Shown here in pieces: positions 44,395 through 55,123 of a DNA stretch of 64,000 nucleotides. The notes beneath the pieces are model-generated. The model ran no database searches. It was not told where the DNA came from and saw only the letters and a program-made list of their open reading frames with translations. The first letter of the stretch is position 1. Every line of letters begins with the position of its first letter. The DNA comes from Anniella stebbinsi (Eukaryota > Chordata > Lepidosauria > Squamata > Anniellidae): assembly GCA_029215795.1 (NCBI GenBank), contig JARDYH010000002.1, forward strand, positions 130,269,001-130,333,000, written 5' to 3'. A program made the position numbers and the translations under genes.

Positions 44395-44830
44395 GCACCT
44401 CCTTGTTGCCGTTGCAGCCTGCTTTGGGATTGTCTAAGCTGCTGGAGGTGTAACATGGCTCATGCTTCTTTTGATCATGTGTTTTGGCAATGGCCAATAG
44501 TTGCTTCTTTGTGAGAGGAGGTTATTATATGGATAAACCTTGTGTGGGAACACTCTTTAATATTACTGATATGCACGTCTTTAATTATCTGCCAACTTCC
44601 TGGAAATTAATTCATGGTCAGAGCAAATAGGTTTTATGTGCCATTTTGACAGCTAAAAGTCTGATATTACAACATTGGAAGGATAAACGATCACCTCCTA
44701 TAATGCAATGGATTTAGGACCTAGCTATGCTTTCAACATTTGAATGGGTGATATATAGACACCACTTGCAAATGGATACGTATGTGGATATTTTGGTCTG
44801 CGTTTGTTGATGTTTATGTATAATTCTTAG
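44395..44830 (+). pseudogene. L1-like LINE ORF2 C-terminal fragment
   Basis: The plus strand translates to LSCWRCNMAHASFDHVFWQW (the CWRC...H knuckle near the L1 ORF2 end), then decayed text. Around 44670-44760 it reads LQHWKDKRSPPIMQWIQDLA followed by a Trp-Val-Ile-Tyr block, matching the typical '...W...P...W...' ending of L1 ORF2. Multiple stops and frame changes. Confidence 0.7.
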
Positions 44831-44853
44831 AAAAGGATAGTTTTATGTATCTC

Positions 44854-44869
<16 letters not shown>

Positions 44870-44885
<16 letters not shown>
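44870..44885. repeat. (CA)n microsatellite
   Basis: Short CA run. Confidence 0.85.
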
Positions 44886-44954
44886 TTTCATATGCATGCA
44901 TTGAAATGGATGAATTCAAATTTAGGTTGCTACAATTTTTCTTTTCCTCTTTTT

Positions 44955-45275
44955 TTAGGCTGACCATATGAAAAGGAGGACAGGACTCATGTAACTTTAA
45001 CAGTTGTAGAGAAAAGGCAATTTCAGCCGGCATCGTTTGTATGCAATTCATACCTGGTGAGATTCCTTCTTCATTACAACAGTTAAAGTTGCAGGGGTCC
45101 TGCCCTCTTTTGTATCTGGTCACTCTAGTATAGTGCCTGCAACTTTAACTGTTGTGATGAAGAGGGAATTTCACCAGGCACTAATTGCATACAAATGACA
45201 CCAGCTGAAATTCCCTTTTCTCTGCAACTGTTAAAGTTACGTGAGCCCTGTCCTCCTTTTCAGATGGTCAGCCTA
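44955..45275. mobile_element. Long-hairpin MITE (inverted dimer), TSD in T-run
   Basis: taggctgaccatatgaaaag on the left, ttttcagatggtcagccta on the right; arms as in 37509. CTCTTTTT occurs on both sides (44947-44954 and 45276-45283), allowing one extra T in the left run. Confidence 0.9.
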
Positions 45276-45307
45276 CTCTTTTTCTTTGTTTTGTTGACAT
45301 TTTACAA

Positions 45308-45342
<35 letters not shown>
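45308..45342. repeat. (GAT)n microsatellite
   Basis: About 11-12 GAT units, 24 bp after the MITE duplication; the third GAT array in the window. Confidence 0.95.
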
Positions 45343-45344
<2 letters not shown>

Positions 45345-45689
45345 GTTATTGCCATTGCCGTTGCCATAGCAATGCATATCATGGGCCTCTTGCCCTGGCT
45401 CAAACAACGGTGCTTGTGAGAATCAAGAACAGGAGATGCCACTGCCTACTTGCCCTCTGGCTCTCTGCCAGTCATGAAATGATGAGGAAGAAGCTGAGCA
45501 GCCAGAACAGCTGGTGACAATGGTGGGGAGGAGGAAGACACCCCCCAGGCAGGTCTCACTGAGTGTATCTTGCCCATGGGCCCTCCAAACACTGGAGCTA
45601 GCACTGCCTGGTACCTTCCAAATGATTTGGACTACTATCCCTATTGGCCCCAGATAGGATGTAAAGAACTTGCAGGGTGCTCACCCTGC
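45343..45689. other. Non-coding; palindromic MITE trace near 45575-45655
   Basis: 'ccctccaaacactggagcta' and 'gtaccttccaaatgatttgg actactatccc' look like an incomplete CCCCAACCTGG-type MITE. Nothing else recognised. Confidence 0.35.
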
Positions 45690-45910
45690 AAGTTCACCCA
45701 TCCCTGCTCACCCATCCCTGCTCCAAGAGAGTCAGGCTTGGCGAGGAGCCTGCGCGAGCCTCCTGAGCCCATGGCAAAGTGCACTTTCCAGGGGAATTGT
45801 GCACTTTCCAGAGGCCCCAGAAAGTGTGCTTTGCCTCCGCCTTCTCACATCAATCGTGGCCTTAAAGACCCTCTTAAGGCAACAGTCAGAGTTTGTGGGA
45901 GTTTCATTCC
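45690..45910. mobile_element. MITE fragment related to 8826-9341
   Basis: 'ttcacccatccctgctc' twice, then 'gcactttccaggggaattgt gcactttccagaggcccc', as in the 8826 element. Inner copies of the terminal string suggest a rearranged end. Confidence 0.5.
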
Positions 45911-46429
45911 AAAAATCTCACCCCTGATCCAATTCATTATTATATTCTCACTGTCTGAAGGACTACACTTTGGATTTCCTTACTCCGGCCCCCAAATGCC
46001 TTGGGTGGTCTCTAACTGTCATTTGTTTCTGGACACCCTACTCCTAACATTGCAATCAGACAGTGAGTCTGGAGCTCAGGTTAGGATTACGGATAATGAG
46101 AGATCCCGAAATGAAAACTTCTCATAAGCCTTGGCCTTCCTGAATGCATAATCCCTGTGGCAATGCCTTATTAGAAGAAATGGGCTTTTCCTATTGATTG
46201 CTTTTGGTGCCAGACAGTCTGCACAGCTAGGTTAAAGCTGCCACAGTTAATGGACGTGTCTGCAATAAGAAATGTATTGAGATTCATAATTAGTTAAGGG
46301 TAAGTGAAATTTGTCATGGAACAGGCGATCGGTTACTGTAATGTAAGACCGTGGAGGGTGCAGTTTTTCTTCTTCTTCTTGCAAGCTGAGTTGGAGTCAC
46401 CCTCTTGCTCCCCCTTGTGTTCAGTATAG
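45911..46429. other. Anonymous non-coding stretch
   Basis: The 185-codon frame at 45570-46127 runs through MITE remnants and has no domain; rejected as a gene. Confidence 0.4.
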
Positions 46430-46615
46430 TGCAGGCACTATACTAGAGTGACCATATACAAAAGAAGGCAGGGCCCCTGCAACTTTAACAGTTGTGATGA
46501 AGAGGGAATTTCACCAGGAACCAATTGCATACAAATGACACTGGCTGAAATTCCCTTTTCTCTACAACTGTTAAAGTTACATGAGCCCTGACCTGGATTT
46601 TATCTGGTCACCCTA
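46430..46615. mobile_element. TAGGCTGACC-family MITE, left arm lost
   Basis: Begins in the dimer centre (gcaggcactatactagagtgacc, identical to the text near 37650) and ends tatctggtcacccta. The right arm is complete and the left arm is missing. Confidence 0.85.
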
Positions 46616-46617
46616 TG

Positions 46618-46860
46618 TTACTTCCCATGGAGGGCACCTGTAATTAATTTATGGAACTTGCTATCAAAAGACGCACTGATGGCCACCAACTTGAATGCCT
46701 TTAAAAGCGGGTTTCACAAATTCATAGCAGATAAGGCTATCAATAGCTACTAGGCATGGTTGCTAGATATTACCTCCAGTATCAAAGGCAATATGCCTTG
46801 GTATGTGACTTGCTGGGGAACACCCCAGCATTGGCTCTATTAACAATATGGGAAAAACAA
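46618..46860 (+). pseudogene. L3/CR1-like LINE 3' end
   Basis: Plus strand reads NLWNLLSKDALMATNLNAFK then SGFHKFIADKAINSY, the usual C-terminal ending and start of the 3' UTR of a common reptile LINE ('ggctatcaatagctactagg' onward). Same family as 22480-22591. Confidence 0.7.
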
Positions 46861-47062
46861 AATGGAAAAGTGATGTTGAAGGCATTAATTGTCTCCATGC
46901 AGATGGCAGCTCACAGGTAACCGCTAAAAGTTGGGAAATGGGAAAATGGGACATAAAGCAGGGGCAAATAGCCATGGCAGGAAAAAAAAGGAGGTATCAA
47001 TTAGCTAAAGGCAATGTTAAAGTATCTCATTTTTATTCAAGATAGCATGATTTTATTTTATT

Positions 47063-47470
47063 TAGGGATGAAGGTGAATTTCATTTTGGTTTGCAAAAAC
47101 AATGCAAGCATGGCCCATTCAAAGTTCAAAACATGAACATGAGCACAGTCCATCAAAAATATTCATAAACTGTTGAACATATACTTGCACCCATCTCATT
47201 CCCAGTTCTCAGTTCAATTTACCCAAACTAGGGCCATTGACTGAATCACCCCCGCTTTCATCTATGGTGGAAAGTTGTGCAAATTAGGGAATTTGTGGGA
47301 ATTTGGAAAATCCTGCACAAATCTCCCATTCAATTGCCGCTCAATTTCTGCAAGTTTTCCGTTCATGTGGAGTGAACCATGATCAAATGGGAAATGGAGA
47401 CAAGACAAGAGGTGAGACGATCTCCAGAGAATTCTAAAGATCTTGAACATCGTTCATTCCCCCATCCCCA
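47063..47470. mobile_element. hAT-type MITE, 408 bp, decayed TSD
   Basis: Left end tagggatgaaggtgaatttc, right end cccccatcccca. Flanks ATTTTATT (47055-47062) and ATTTTAAA (47471-47478) agree at 6 of 8. Interior has 'gtgcaaattagggaatttgt' and related strings. Confidence 0.6.
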
Positions 47471-47478
47471 ATTTTAAA

Positions 47479-47946
47479 GACAAATGCAGCAACATCAATC
47501 AAACCCCTTCATCAGATCATGGGAAAGTGACTAAATATAACTGGCTTTTATGAAGAACCACAAGCCAGACAATGGATCCTACTGTATTAAATGCCCTACT
47601 TTTTGTCAACAACTAGATGTAGTTTTCCTTTCTCTTTGTTTGTCGGTTTGCCTTTGTATCAGATTTTTTTTTCAAGTAAAAAGAAAAAAGGCTACCAGTC
47701 ATGCTGGCTATATGCAACCCTCAGATTCAGAGACAGTATGAATATTGCCTTCATTTCCATTTTTGCTGCCTAGTGCAGAAGGGAAGATCCCCCTCTACCC
47801 ATACACAGACAACAGACAGAAATAAGGTCTCACACAAACAACAGTGTAGTGTAAGCTTACTGCTGTTTTGCCCAGAATGCAGTGGAGGCTTTTAAACAGT
47901 AGGTGTCATGTTTGTATTACAGATATCAAAAAGATGAACTTTTCTA
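47479..47946. other. Anonymous non-coding stretch
   Basis: Nothing recognised. Confidence 0.35.
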
Positions 47947-48553
47947 TAGGGATGGCAGAGGAACCCATCTGAGTGGTCAAATTTACATGTTTTCAGGACT
48001 TGGCCTCCCGGATTCCTTCTTGCTTTCCCCTGAGCTGACTTGACTCAATCTGACTTGAGTCAGGCCAGTTGCAGTTTTTCATGGAGTTCCCCCCCCCACC
48101 ACATTAAAAAAAAAACACTTATGCAAGTTGTGGTCACGATTTCCATAAGTTTAGCAAATTTCAGCTGTAATTTGCACTAACTGTGGCCATAAATATGCCT
48201 AACTTGCACAACTTGTGATTGCAACTTGCATAAATTATACTTTAATAAGAGAAACACAGCTGAATTTGTGCAAATTGCAGGCAAATTTGTGCAAATTACA
48301 CATCTTCGTTTCTAGTTTATGTAATTTGCACAAATTCAACTGCTGTAATTTGCACAAATTGCCTAGAAATGTGCACATATTGCAGAACCATCCAAACAAA
48401 CAAAAAATGGGCAAAATTCCTGGGAAATCTACAAACTGGCCTGACTCGCAGTGCAGATTGAGTCAGGTACCACAGCACAGCGAAGTCCATGGGGGCGAGC
48501 CTAGGAATACGTGCTGAACTCAATGAGGCAAATGAATTTCTCTGACATCCCTA
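47947..48553. mobile_element. MITE, TTTGCACAAATT-array subfamily
   Basis: Left end tagggatggcagagg, right end tctctgacatccctA. Interior has at least ten degenerate AATTTGCACAAATT strings (48110-48370) and inverse arms (gacttgactcaatctgactt / gcagattgagtcagg). Flanks do not match, so the duplication is lost. Confidence 0.75.
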
Positions 48554-49674
48554 TTCCCAGCTGCCATGGAAAGGTCTATGGTGGCTCCCTCTCCCAAGGT
48601 CAGTGTCATGACCTTGGGAGGGGAAGAAATAGGTGTTTGGGGAGCAGGACTGTCAGTGAGAAGAGAGGATGTTGACCCGCTAGATCCACAAACCTCTCAT
48701 CCTCTGCCCCTTCTCCTACTTCCGCACTCTAGCTAGATGGGCTCACAGACTGGTCTAGAATAAATGGAGAGAAAGGATGACTGAGTAGCTAAAATACCCC
48801 CCAATGCTCTTGTTGCGCCACCCACTCGGTGTAGGATAGGCAGACGGCTCCATCAAGCATCAATCTTTTAGGATTACAATCTGATTCATTTTGTTTTACC
48901 TAGGAGAGCCACTGAATTTGTATTCTGGGCCATAGTGTCTTTAACTTTTAAAAAGTGCAGCTGTGCAGCCAGCACCCAGGGACCTGCAAGGCTGAGTCGC
49001 CTCGGGGCCCCCAAAACTCTCCTCGGCACTGAGATGAGGTGGGCAACCCCCAAAGCACCCTGAGTCGAATCAGGGCTGTTTTGGGGGATCCAAAACGGTC
49101 CCCTAGTGGTAGCAAGTCTTCTCCATAGGGGATCCTGCAACCAGGCAGGGCTAACCCACATTTGTTCAGGATCTATTTGTAGATGAACCAGAAAAACAGT
49201 AATGTTTTATTTATTCATTTTTTTTTTCAGGAAATGTTTTGACTTTACATAAGAACATTTTTTTAAATACAGGTATCTTTGTAAATATACATTCTTCATA
49301 GATAACAAAATAACATTTTAAACATATTCACCAGATACATACTCACTTATATTTAAAAAAAAAATAACCTCCTTCAGGTGTGAGTGGGGGGATGGGACGA
49401 TCCACAGAATGGAGAAGAAATAATGAATGGAAAGGCCATTGTTCCAAGAAAAGGATATGATAAAAGAGGAAGCCGCAGCTGAGGAACTGGCAACAAATTC
49501 TACAGCCACTCTTGAACTTGAGGTCTCTTTCATACAAGTAGAATAGGGAGAGGCAGCGGTGAGGTGTCAGGAGGGTGCGTGAGTAATCCACTACCACCTA
49601 CCTACTGCTTTTCATCTGAAATCTCTTCTTTTCTCCCCACTTCCAGGTCTTCCACACAGGACCAAGAAATCTGG
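48554..49674. other. Anonymous non-coding stretch
   Basis: No gene or named repeat. A poly-T/A-rich part at 49215-49370 and a minus-strand frame at 49318-49597 have no domain. Confidence 0.4.
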
Positions 49675-49775
49675 ATGTTGAGGCTTCATGCACACCATCC
49701 TACCACAGCCTGGGAATTCTGGGATTTGGAGTCCAATACATCAGAAGGGCTCCAAGTTGGGGAAAGCTGGTGTAT
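49675..49775. mobile_element. Half of a CCCCAACCTGG-type MITE
   Basis: 'gggaattctgggatttggag tccaatacatcagaagggct ccaagttggggaaagctgg' is a single right arm. Confidence 0.55.
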
Positions 49776-49946
49776 ACACACAGAGTCAGTACAATGAGGT
49801 GGTGGAAATCCTGAGGTGGGTGCTAGGCTGGACTAGACAGAGAGGTGGGGCAGCCATTTTGGAATGCATGTCCAGTGCACAGCAAGCGGAGCACCAGCAC
49901 AGCAGAAAGACAGGTTCTACTAGCCTGTTCCTTGCTCCACTTTCAG

Positions 49947-50190
49947 ATAGGGATGTCCATTGCTGGAAAACCCAGCCCTTTGCATAATTTATGCAAATTT
50001 GGGCAGCAAGTTGGACAAATTATGGAAATTACACTCAGAATTTGCCAAAATGACACAAATTGTTCCCACAATATGCAAACATTTGCATTTATGTAAATTT
50101 AAAAAGGGTGGGGAATCCATGAATTGTCCCAATTCGATGTAGATCGAGTTGGACCAGCTCACGGGGAAATGAGCCAAAGACAAGAAGGCC
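49947..50190. mobile_element. Partial MITE, TTTGCACAAATT-array subfamily
   Basis: Left end tagggatgtccattgctgg. Array of 'ttgcataatttatgcaaatt', 'aatatgcaaacatttgc' and similar. No right end found. Confidence 0.5.
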
Positions 50191-50895
50191 AAGATGATGA
50201 CATTTCAGCAAGTTCCACTGCTTGGATGGATTCCTCCTTCATCACTAATTGCAGAGAGATTTTTGTTAACGCAAGGGAGCATTAAAACATATTCACCATC
50301 TGCGCTCTCAAGTGATACAGTTAAGATGGCCTGGTGTTCTACTTTACAGAAGACAGACCACTATTTGGAGAGAGCTATCAGAGGACTGTGTTCTATTTGA
50401 AGGCATCCTATATTTGAAGGGCCATATGGACCAAGTCCATTTCATAGCAAAAACATCTTCAGAAAGGAAGGCAGGGCCCTGGAAGTTGCCCATCAAAAAT
50501 TGGACAACAGATTTGGCCATCGATTTCTCATATGGTGAGAAGTGTTGTAGCTCTACCTAAGTTATACTCGTAACTTCTCCGTTTGCGTCTCAACATATAC
50601 ATCAGAATATTCCAATTTTATGAAAACCATTAACCTGATTTGTCCTCTTTTTTAGTGATGCATGTCCTCTTCTTTGAGCAATGTGTTGGGGTGGTGGTAT
50701 CACCCTTGGTATGCTCCTTTCCACCACCACCAAATGTTTCCTTCCACATTTTGCTGCATGGGAAGACCATACCTGAGCTAATTGGGGTGTGGGGCCAGGT
50801 ATCAGGGAGGGATGCAGAGAATGGACATTGGGAGGAAGGGATGGGCAAATGAGTGAACCCCACTGCCTCCCACCTCATCTCATGCCCTGTTCCCA
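50191..50895. other. Anonymous non-coding stretch
   Basis: Frames at 50194-50560 look like unique sequence without a domain. Confidence 0.4.
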
Positions 50896-50899
50896 TTCA

Positions 50900-51210
50900 C
50901 ATTTTTGTGAATGGGAAATTTACGCACATTGAGTAGTGACTGAATGGTGGGTTTGTGGAAATATCCCCATATTTGGGCAAAACTATCCAAATGTGCACAG
51001 ATTCCCTCCATGGGCTAAAGCTGGGTTGATTCAGTCTACTAAGGGAATTTGTGCAAATTAGAAAATTGGTGCAAATTGAACTGGGAGTTGGGAACAAGCT
51101 AAACACAGACAAAATACAGAGGGGAATTGTGAGAATTCTGAGCTGCATCAGTTCTGCTTTCGAAATAACAGCAGGACATTCGGAACACCAAAACCCATGG
51201 TGCAAACTTA
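50900..51210. mobile_element. Partial MITE, TTTGCACAAATT-array subfamily
   Basis: 'gggaatttgtgcaaattaga' 'aaattggtgcaaattgaact' and 'gcacattgagtag' strings in an arrangement like 47063. Ends not defined. Confidence 0.45.
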
Positions 51211-51660
51211 TACAATGATGATTTCAAAAGTATCTGTCCATAGATAGATAGTGAGAACGAGAGATCGTTTTTCTGACCTAGTAAGTCTACATTCCTCTGG
51301 CTGTACCTATTTTGTTTTCAAATCATATTAAATACATCTGATCCTTTGGCTTCTGCCCCATATTTGTAAATGAATCATTTCACTACTGACCTTTTAATAA
51401 AAGAAAATACAAAAAAAAGGAAAGGAAAGAAAAGAAAAGATATACACTGCCCTTTCAAGTTCTGCCCTAAACCATCCCAAGGTATTTCAATTGCATGGAC
51501 TAATAAGGTGCTTAATGAAGGTTTCACCAGGTGAAAGCTGTGGACATGTAGTAGTGTTGCTGTTTTTAAGTGTATGCTCTAACGTAAATAGGCTGCTAAA
51601 AATTAGCATCGAAGACACCCCAGTCTATTAAAGTGCTAAGAAGGATGCCTTCTACCATTT
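51211..51660. other. Anonymous, simple repeats
   Basis: Short TAGA run at about 51240-51252 and an A-rich 'aaaggaaaggaaagaaaaga' stretch at 51415-51440. Confidence 0.4.
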
Positions 51661-52650
51661 AGGGTTGCCAACTGGCCTGGCTTGCCCCTGCATCTTCGTC
51701 AGAAGCTTGATCTGCAAGAACCAATAGCTGAAGCTTTTGAACAAGAGAAACATGAACCCTGGCACATGTCTGCAGATCAAGTTGCTATTAAAGGCGCCGG
51801 TGTGGAGGCTGATGAAAGAAATTGGCAGCATTAGTCTCATTGCACATTGTGGCAGTTCCATAGCAGGAAAGGATGAGGCAGAAGAAGTTTGCCATCTGAG
51901 CTTTGCTCTTGTGCTTGAAGAGGGCTGGGTCGAGGAGAAGGATCTGCATCGTTTTGAGCCATCAGGCACATCTCTGCCACCCTCTCACTCTATGGAAATA
52001 AGGTGATCAGGAAAGGTTCTCTTCCCAATCACAGAAAGCGTTGAGCAGCCTTCTAAAGTCTCAGGTCTTGTCCGCGAATGGCAGTGATGAGTTTCAGGGA
52101 TCACTGTACAGCGATCATTGGCACAGAAATATTGTTGCTCCTAGATGCTTAAAACAGCTTGGCTCAGTTTACAGTTATTCACAAAAGCGTTCCAGTTACA
52201 CCAGGATCTCCCAAATCACGATTCTCTTTATCGGCATGGCAAAAATGAAAGCAAGCCAGTATTCTGCTGCTTTCCAAGAGTGAGGGCTGCAAGCAGTGGC
52301 ACCCCCCCAAAGGCAGACTTGGCAATTCCATTTGCATACAAATCGTCAGACCCATAGGAAAGAAATCAGCTAGTCGGTTTCCTTTGCAGACGGAAGAGCC
52401 AAGAAAATGAGAAAAGCTTCCATGAGATTGGAGAACAGCATCAGGTCTAGTTCTTCGTTGAGTTTCATACTTTGTGGTTACTTGGGGGTTTCAGTGCCTA
52501 CGATAAAAGCAAAGAGATTCTGGGATCAAATAACCGAAAGCCAGTGGTGTGGTTGCAAATATCTGAGGCGCAGATAATCTTCATGACAACCCTCCTAGCC
52601 ACGCCCTTGAGGAGAATCCAAAACTGCAGGCAGCTGCATTGATCCATGTC
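51661..52650. other. Unclassified segment
   Basis: Starts 'agggttgccaactggcctgg', a phrase typical of a squamate repeat start; 62946-62965 has the inverse phrase (gttggcaacccta). I could not establish the family. Frames of 105 and 89 codons on opposite strands at about 51652-52006 cannot both be real and neither shows a domain. Confidence 0.3.
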
Positions 52651-53158
52651 TAGGAATGGACAGACGTACCCGCACCCAGCTCTATCAGATGCCCGCCAAA
52701 CTGCTGCTACTTTCCCCCTCTCGAGGTGCTGCAGGAGATTCTTTCTGGCCTGACAAAGCTGTGAGGCTGTGGATGAGAGCAGACAACTGCCAGACGATCA
52801 ACAAGCTGCAGGGCACTCAAAGAGCTGGCCCGCAAATGCAACCGAACCCAACTAGTTGGTTCCGGGTGGGTGGGGGTGAATGCAGGGAAGTCTGCCAGAC
52901 TCAGTCAGGCACCCACAACATCCCTATCCATGTCAACAAAGCAGCAATTTCCCTGTTGCCTGAATAGCAGCTGCAAAGGCCCCATTTACGCAATTGGGGG
53001 AAATGCGCAATTTCCAGATCCTTCCATTGTGGAAGCTCTGGATGAAGGCAGACTGGCTCGCAATATTGTCAGAAGCTCGCCGAGCCTCAAAAGAAGCTCT
53101 CGGCGGCAGTGGGGCAACTGTCCGACAAATCGGACTCAGGTGAGTTCACCCATCCCTA
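52651..53158. mobile_element. Probable MITE of the TAGGGATG group
   Basis: Left taggaatggacagacg, right ttcacccatcccta. Interior 'tacgcaattgggggaaatgc gcaatttccagatccttcca' resembles 56640-56720. No matching target duplication. Confidence 0.5.
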
Positions 53159-53568
53159 CATTACCTGGCGTGGAGGTGGAGGTGCTGACTTAGTCTTGAA
53201 GTGAGAAGGAACTGGCTTCATTGCTGCTGCCTGTAAGAGAAGTGCTGGATTATTTTCCTGATCAAATATCACTTCCTCTGTCAAACACTTTTCTCTTTCT
53301 CATTTAGTAGCCCCAGACAAAAAAAATGTCACCATGGAATTGCTCTCAGTATATTGATCCCCTTCTCTTAAACAGAACCCTTGCTGTTGATCAGTGTAGA
53401 TGAACACTCACGATGGTGGCAATCCTGTTTAGTACCTTGCCGAACATTTCTTCCTCATTTTCCAACCATTCTTATTCAATTGGATAGAAAATAAATTTCT
53501 TATTAAAATATTGTTTCAAAGGAGAAGAAAATCACCATGAAATTCTCATCGGTGGTGCAAGGGATCCT
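53159..53568. other. Anonymous non-coding stretch
   Basis: Nothing recognised. Confidence 0.35.
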
Positions 53569-53576
53569 TGCACTTA

Positions 53577-55115
53577 TAGGGATGTGCACTGGATCGGACC
53601 CGATCCACGATCCGAGTCCGGTCCAGTGGGAAATCGGATAAATTATCCGATTTCCGATCCCGCAGCTGGATCGGCCGATCCAATCCGAACCGGTCCGAAA
53701 AAGCTCCGAACCGGTTCGGCAGATCGGCGGATCGGCGGGCGCCCACTGGCGCCCACCGCCGCTTCCATTGGCGGGCGCCAGCGGGCGCCCGCCGATGAAA
53801 GTGGACAGCGGGGGGGGGGAGGAGGGGGGCACTTACCTTCTCGGCCCGGTGGCTCCCGTCCGGCACCGGCGCCTACTACTACTAGCAGGCTCCGCGGCCT
53901 GCTCTAGGGTGGCGCGCCGGGTGATGTCATCACCCGGCGCGCTACTCTAGAGCAGGCCGCGGAGCCTGCTGGAAGTAGTAGGCGCCGGCGCCGGACGGGA
54001 GCCGCCGGGCCGGGAAGGTAAGGAGGGGGTGCGTGGAGGGGAGGAGGGGGCGCGCGGAGGGGGGAGGGGGGAGGGGGGCCCTTACCTGCCCGGCCCGGTG
54101 GCTCCCGTCCGGCGCCGGCGCCTACTACTCCCAGCAGGCTCCGCGGCCTGCTCTAGGGTGGCGCGCCGGGTGATGTCATCACCCGGCGCGCTACTCTAGA
54201 GCAGGCCGCGGAGCCTGCTGGAAGTAGTAGGCGCCGGCGCCGGACGGGAGCCGCCGGGCCGGGAAGGTAAGGAGGGGGTGCGTGGAGGGGAGGAGGGGGC
54301 GCGCGGAGGGGGGAGGGGGGCCCTTACCTGCCTGGCCCGGCGGCTCCCGTCCGGCGCCGGCGCCTACTACTCCCAGCAGGCTCCGCGGCCTGCTCTAGGG
54401 TGGCGCGCCGGGTGATGTCATCACCCGGCGCGCTACTCTAGAGCAGGCCGCGGAGCCTGCTGGAAGTAGTAGGCGCCGGCGCCGGACGGGAGCCGCCGGG
54501 CCGGGAAGGTAAGGAGGGGGTGCGTGGAGGGGAGGAGGGGGCGCGCGGAGGGGGGAGGGGGGAGGGGGGCCCTTACCTGCCCGGCCCGGCGGCTCCCGTC
54601 CGGCGCCGGCGCCTACTACTACCAGCAGGCTCCGCAGCCTGCTCTAGGGTGGCGCGCCGGGTGATGTCATCACCCGGCGCGCTACTCGAGAGTAGGCCGC
54701 GGAGCCCGCTGGTAGTAGCCGCCGGCGCCGGACGGGCCGAGAAGGTAAGCAGTGGCGGGGAAGGGGGCTTACCCCCCCCCCCCCGGAGCCGTCCGCTTCT
54801 ATCCAGGGGGGGTAGGGAGCGCGGGGGAGGGGGTTTACCTGCCGGGGCCGTCCACAGCGGACGGCCCCGGGGGGAGGGGAGGGAGTTAAGCCCCCCCTTA
54901 CCCACCCGCCGCCATTTTTTCCTCATAGACTTGCATTGCAATGCAAGTCTATGGGGAAAAAAATGGCGGCCGATCCAAAAATGTACGATTTTTGGATCGG
55001 GATCGGACTCGATCCGGTCCGGGGGGCCTCCGATTTTGTCCGAACCGGTCCGGGACAAAATTGGAGGTCCCGATCCGGGTCCCGATCCGATCCGGGGGGT
55101 CCGTGCACACTCCTA
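53577..55115. mobile_element. 1.54-kb CpG-rich hAT-type foldback array, exact TSD
   Basis: Starts TAGGGATGTGCAC, ends GTGCACACTCCTA. Target duplications TGCACTTA at 53569-53576 and 55116-55123. Subterminal GGATCGG/GATCCGA arrays lie at both ends. The centre is four tandem hairpin units starting near 53851, 54102, 54344 and 54593 (spacings about 251, 242 and 249 bp), separated by G-rich linkers carrying AAGGTAAGG. Extremely CpG-rich. The 234- and 161-codon frames across it are translations of the repeat. Confidence 0.95.
53851..54750. repeat. Four tandem ~245-bp hairpin units
   Basis: Each unit: ctcccgtccggcgccggcgc, ctactact, agcaggctccgcggcctgct, ctagggtggcgcgccgggtg, then centre atgtcat, then the exact inverse. 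Units are almost identical, which indicates recent amplification; the first (ggcaccggc) and last (gagagtaggccgc) carry substitutions. The predicted stem is about 75-80 bp per unit. Confidence 0.95.
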
Positions 55116-55123
55116 TGCACTTA

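Noticed and set aside
45570..46127. Open frame of 185 codons on the plus strand
   Set aside because: Crosses MITE remnants similar to 8826-9341; no recognisable domain and no conserved context.
49318..49597. Two overlapping minus-strand frames with hydrophobic stretches
   Set aside because: Overlapping frames in different phases, no domain, AT-rich low-complexity context.
53851..54750. CRISPR-like array of palindromic repeats
   Set aside because: Units of about 245 bp that are themselves complete foldbacks with no unique spacers, inside a transposon with target duplications; the context is eukaryotic.
53577..55115. CpG-island promoter of a gene
   Set aside because: The CpG density is explained by a transposon with exact target duplications; no downstream exon seen.
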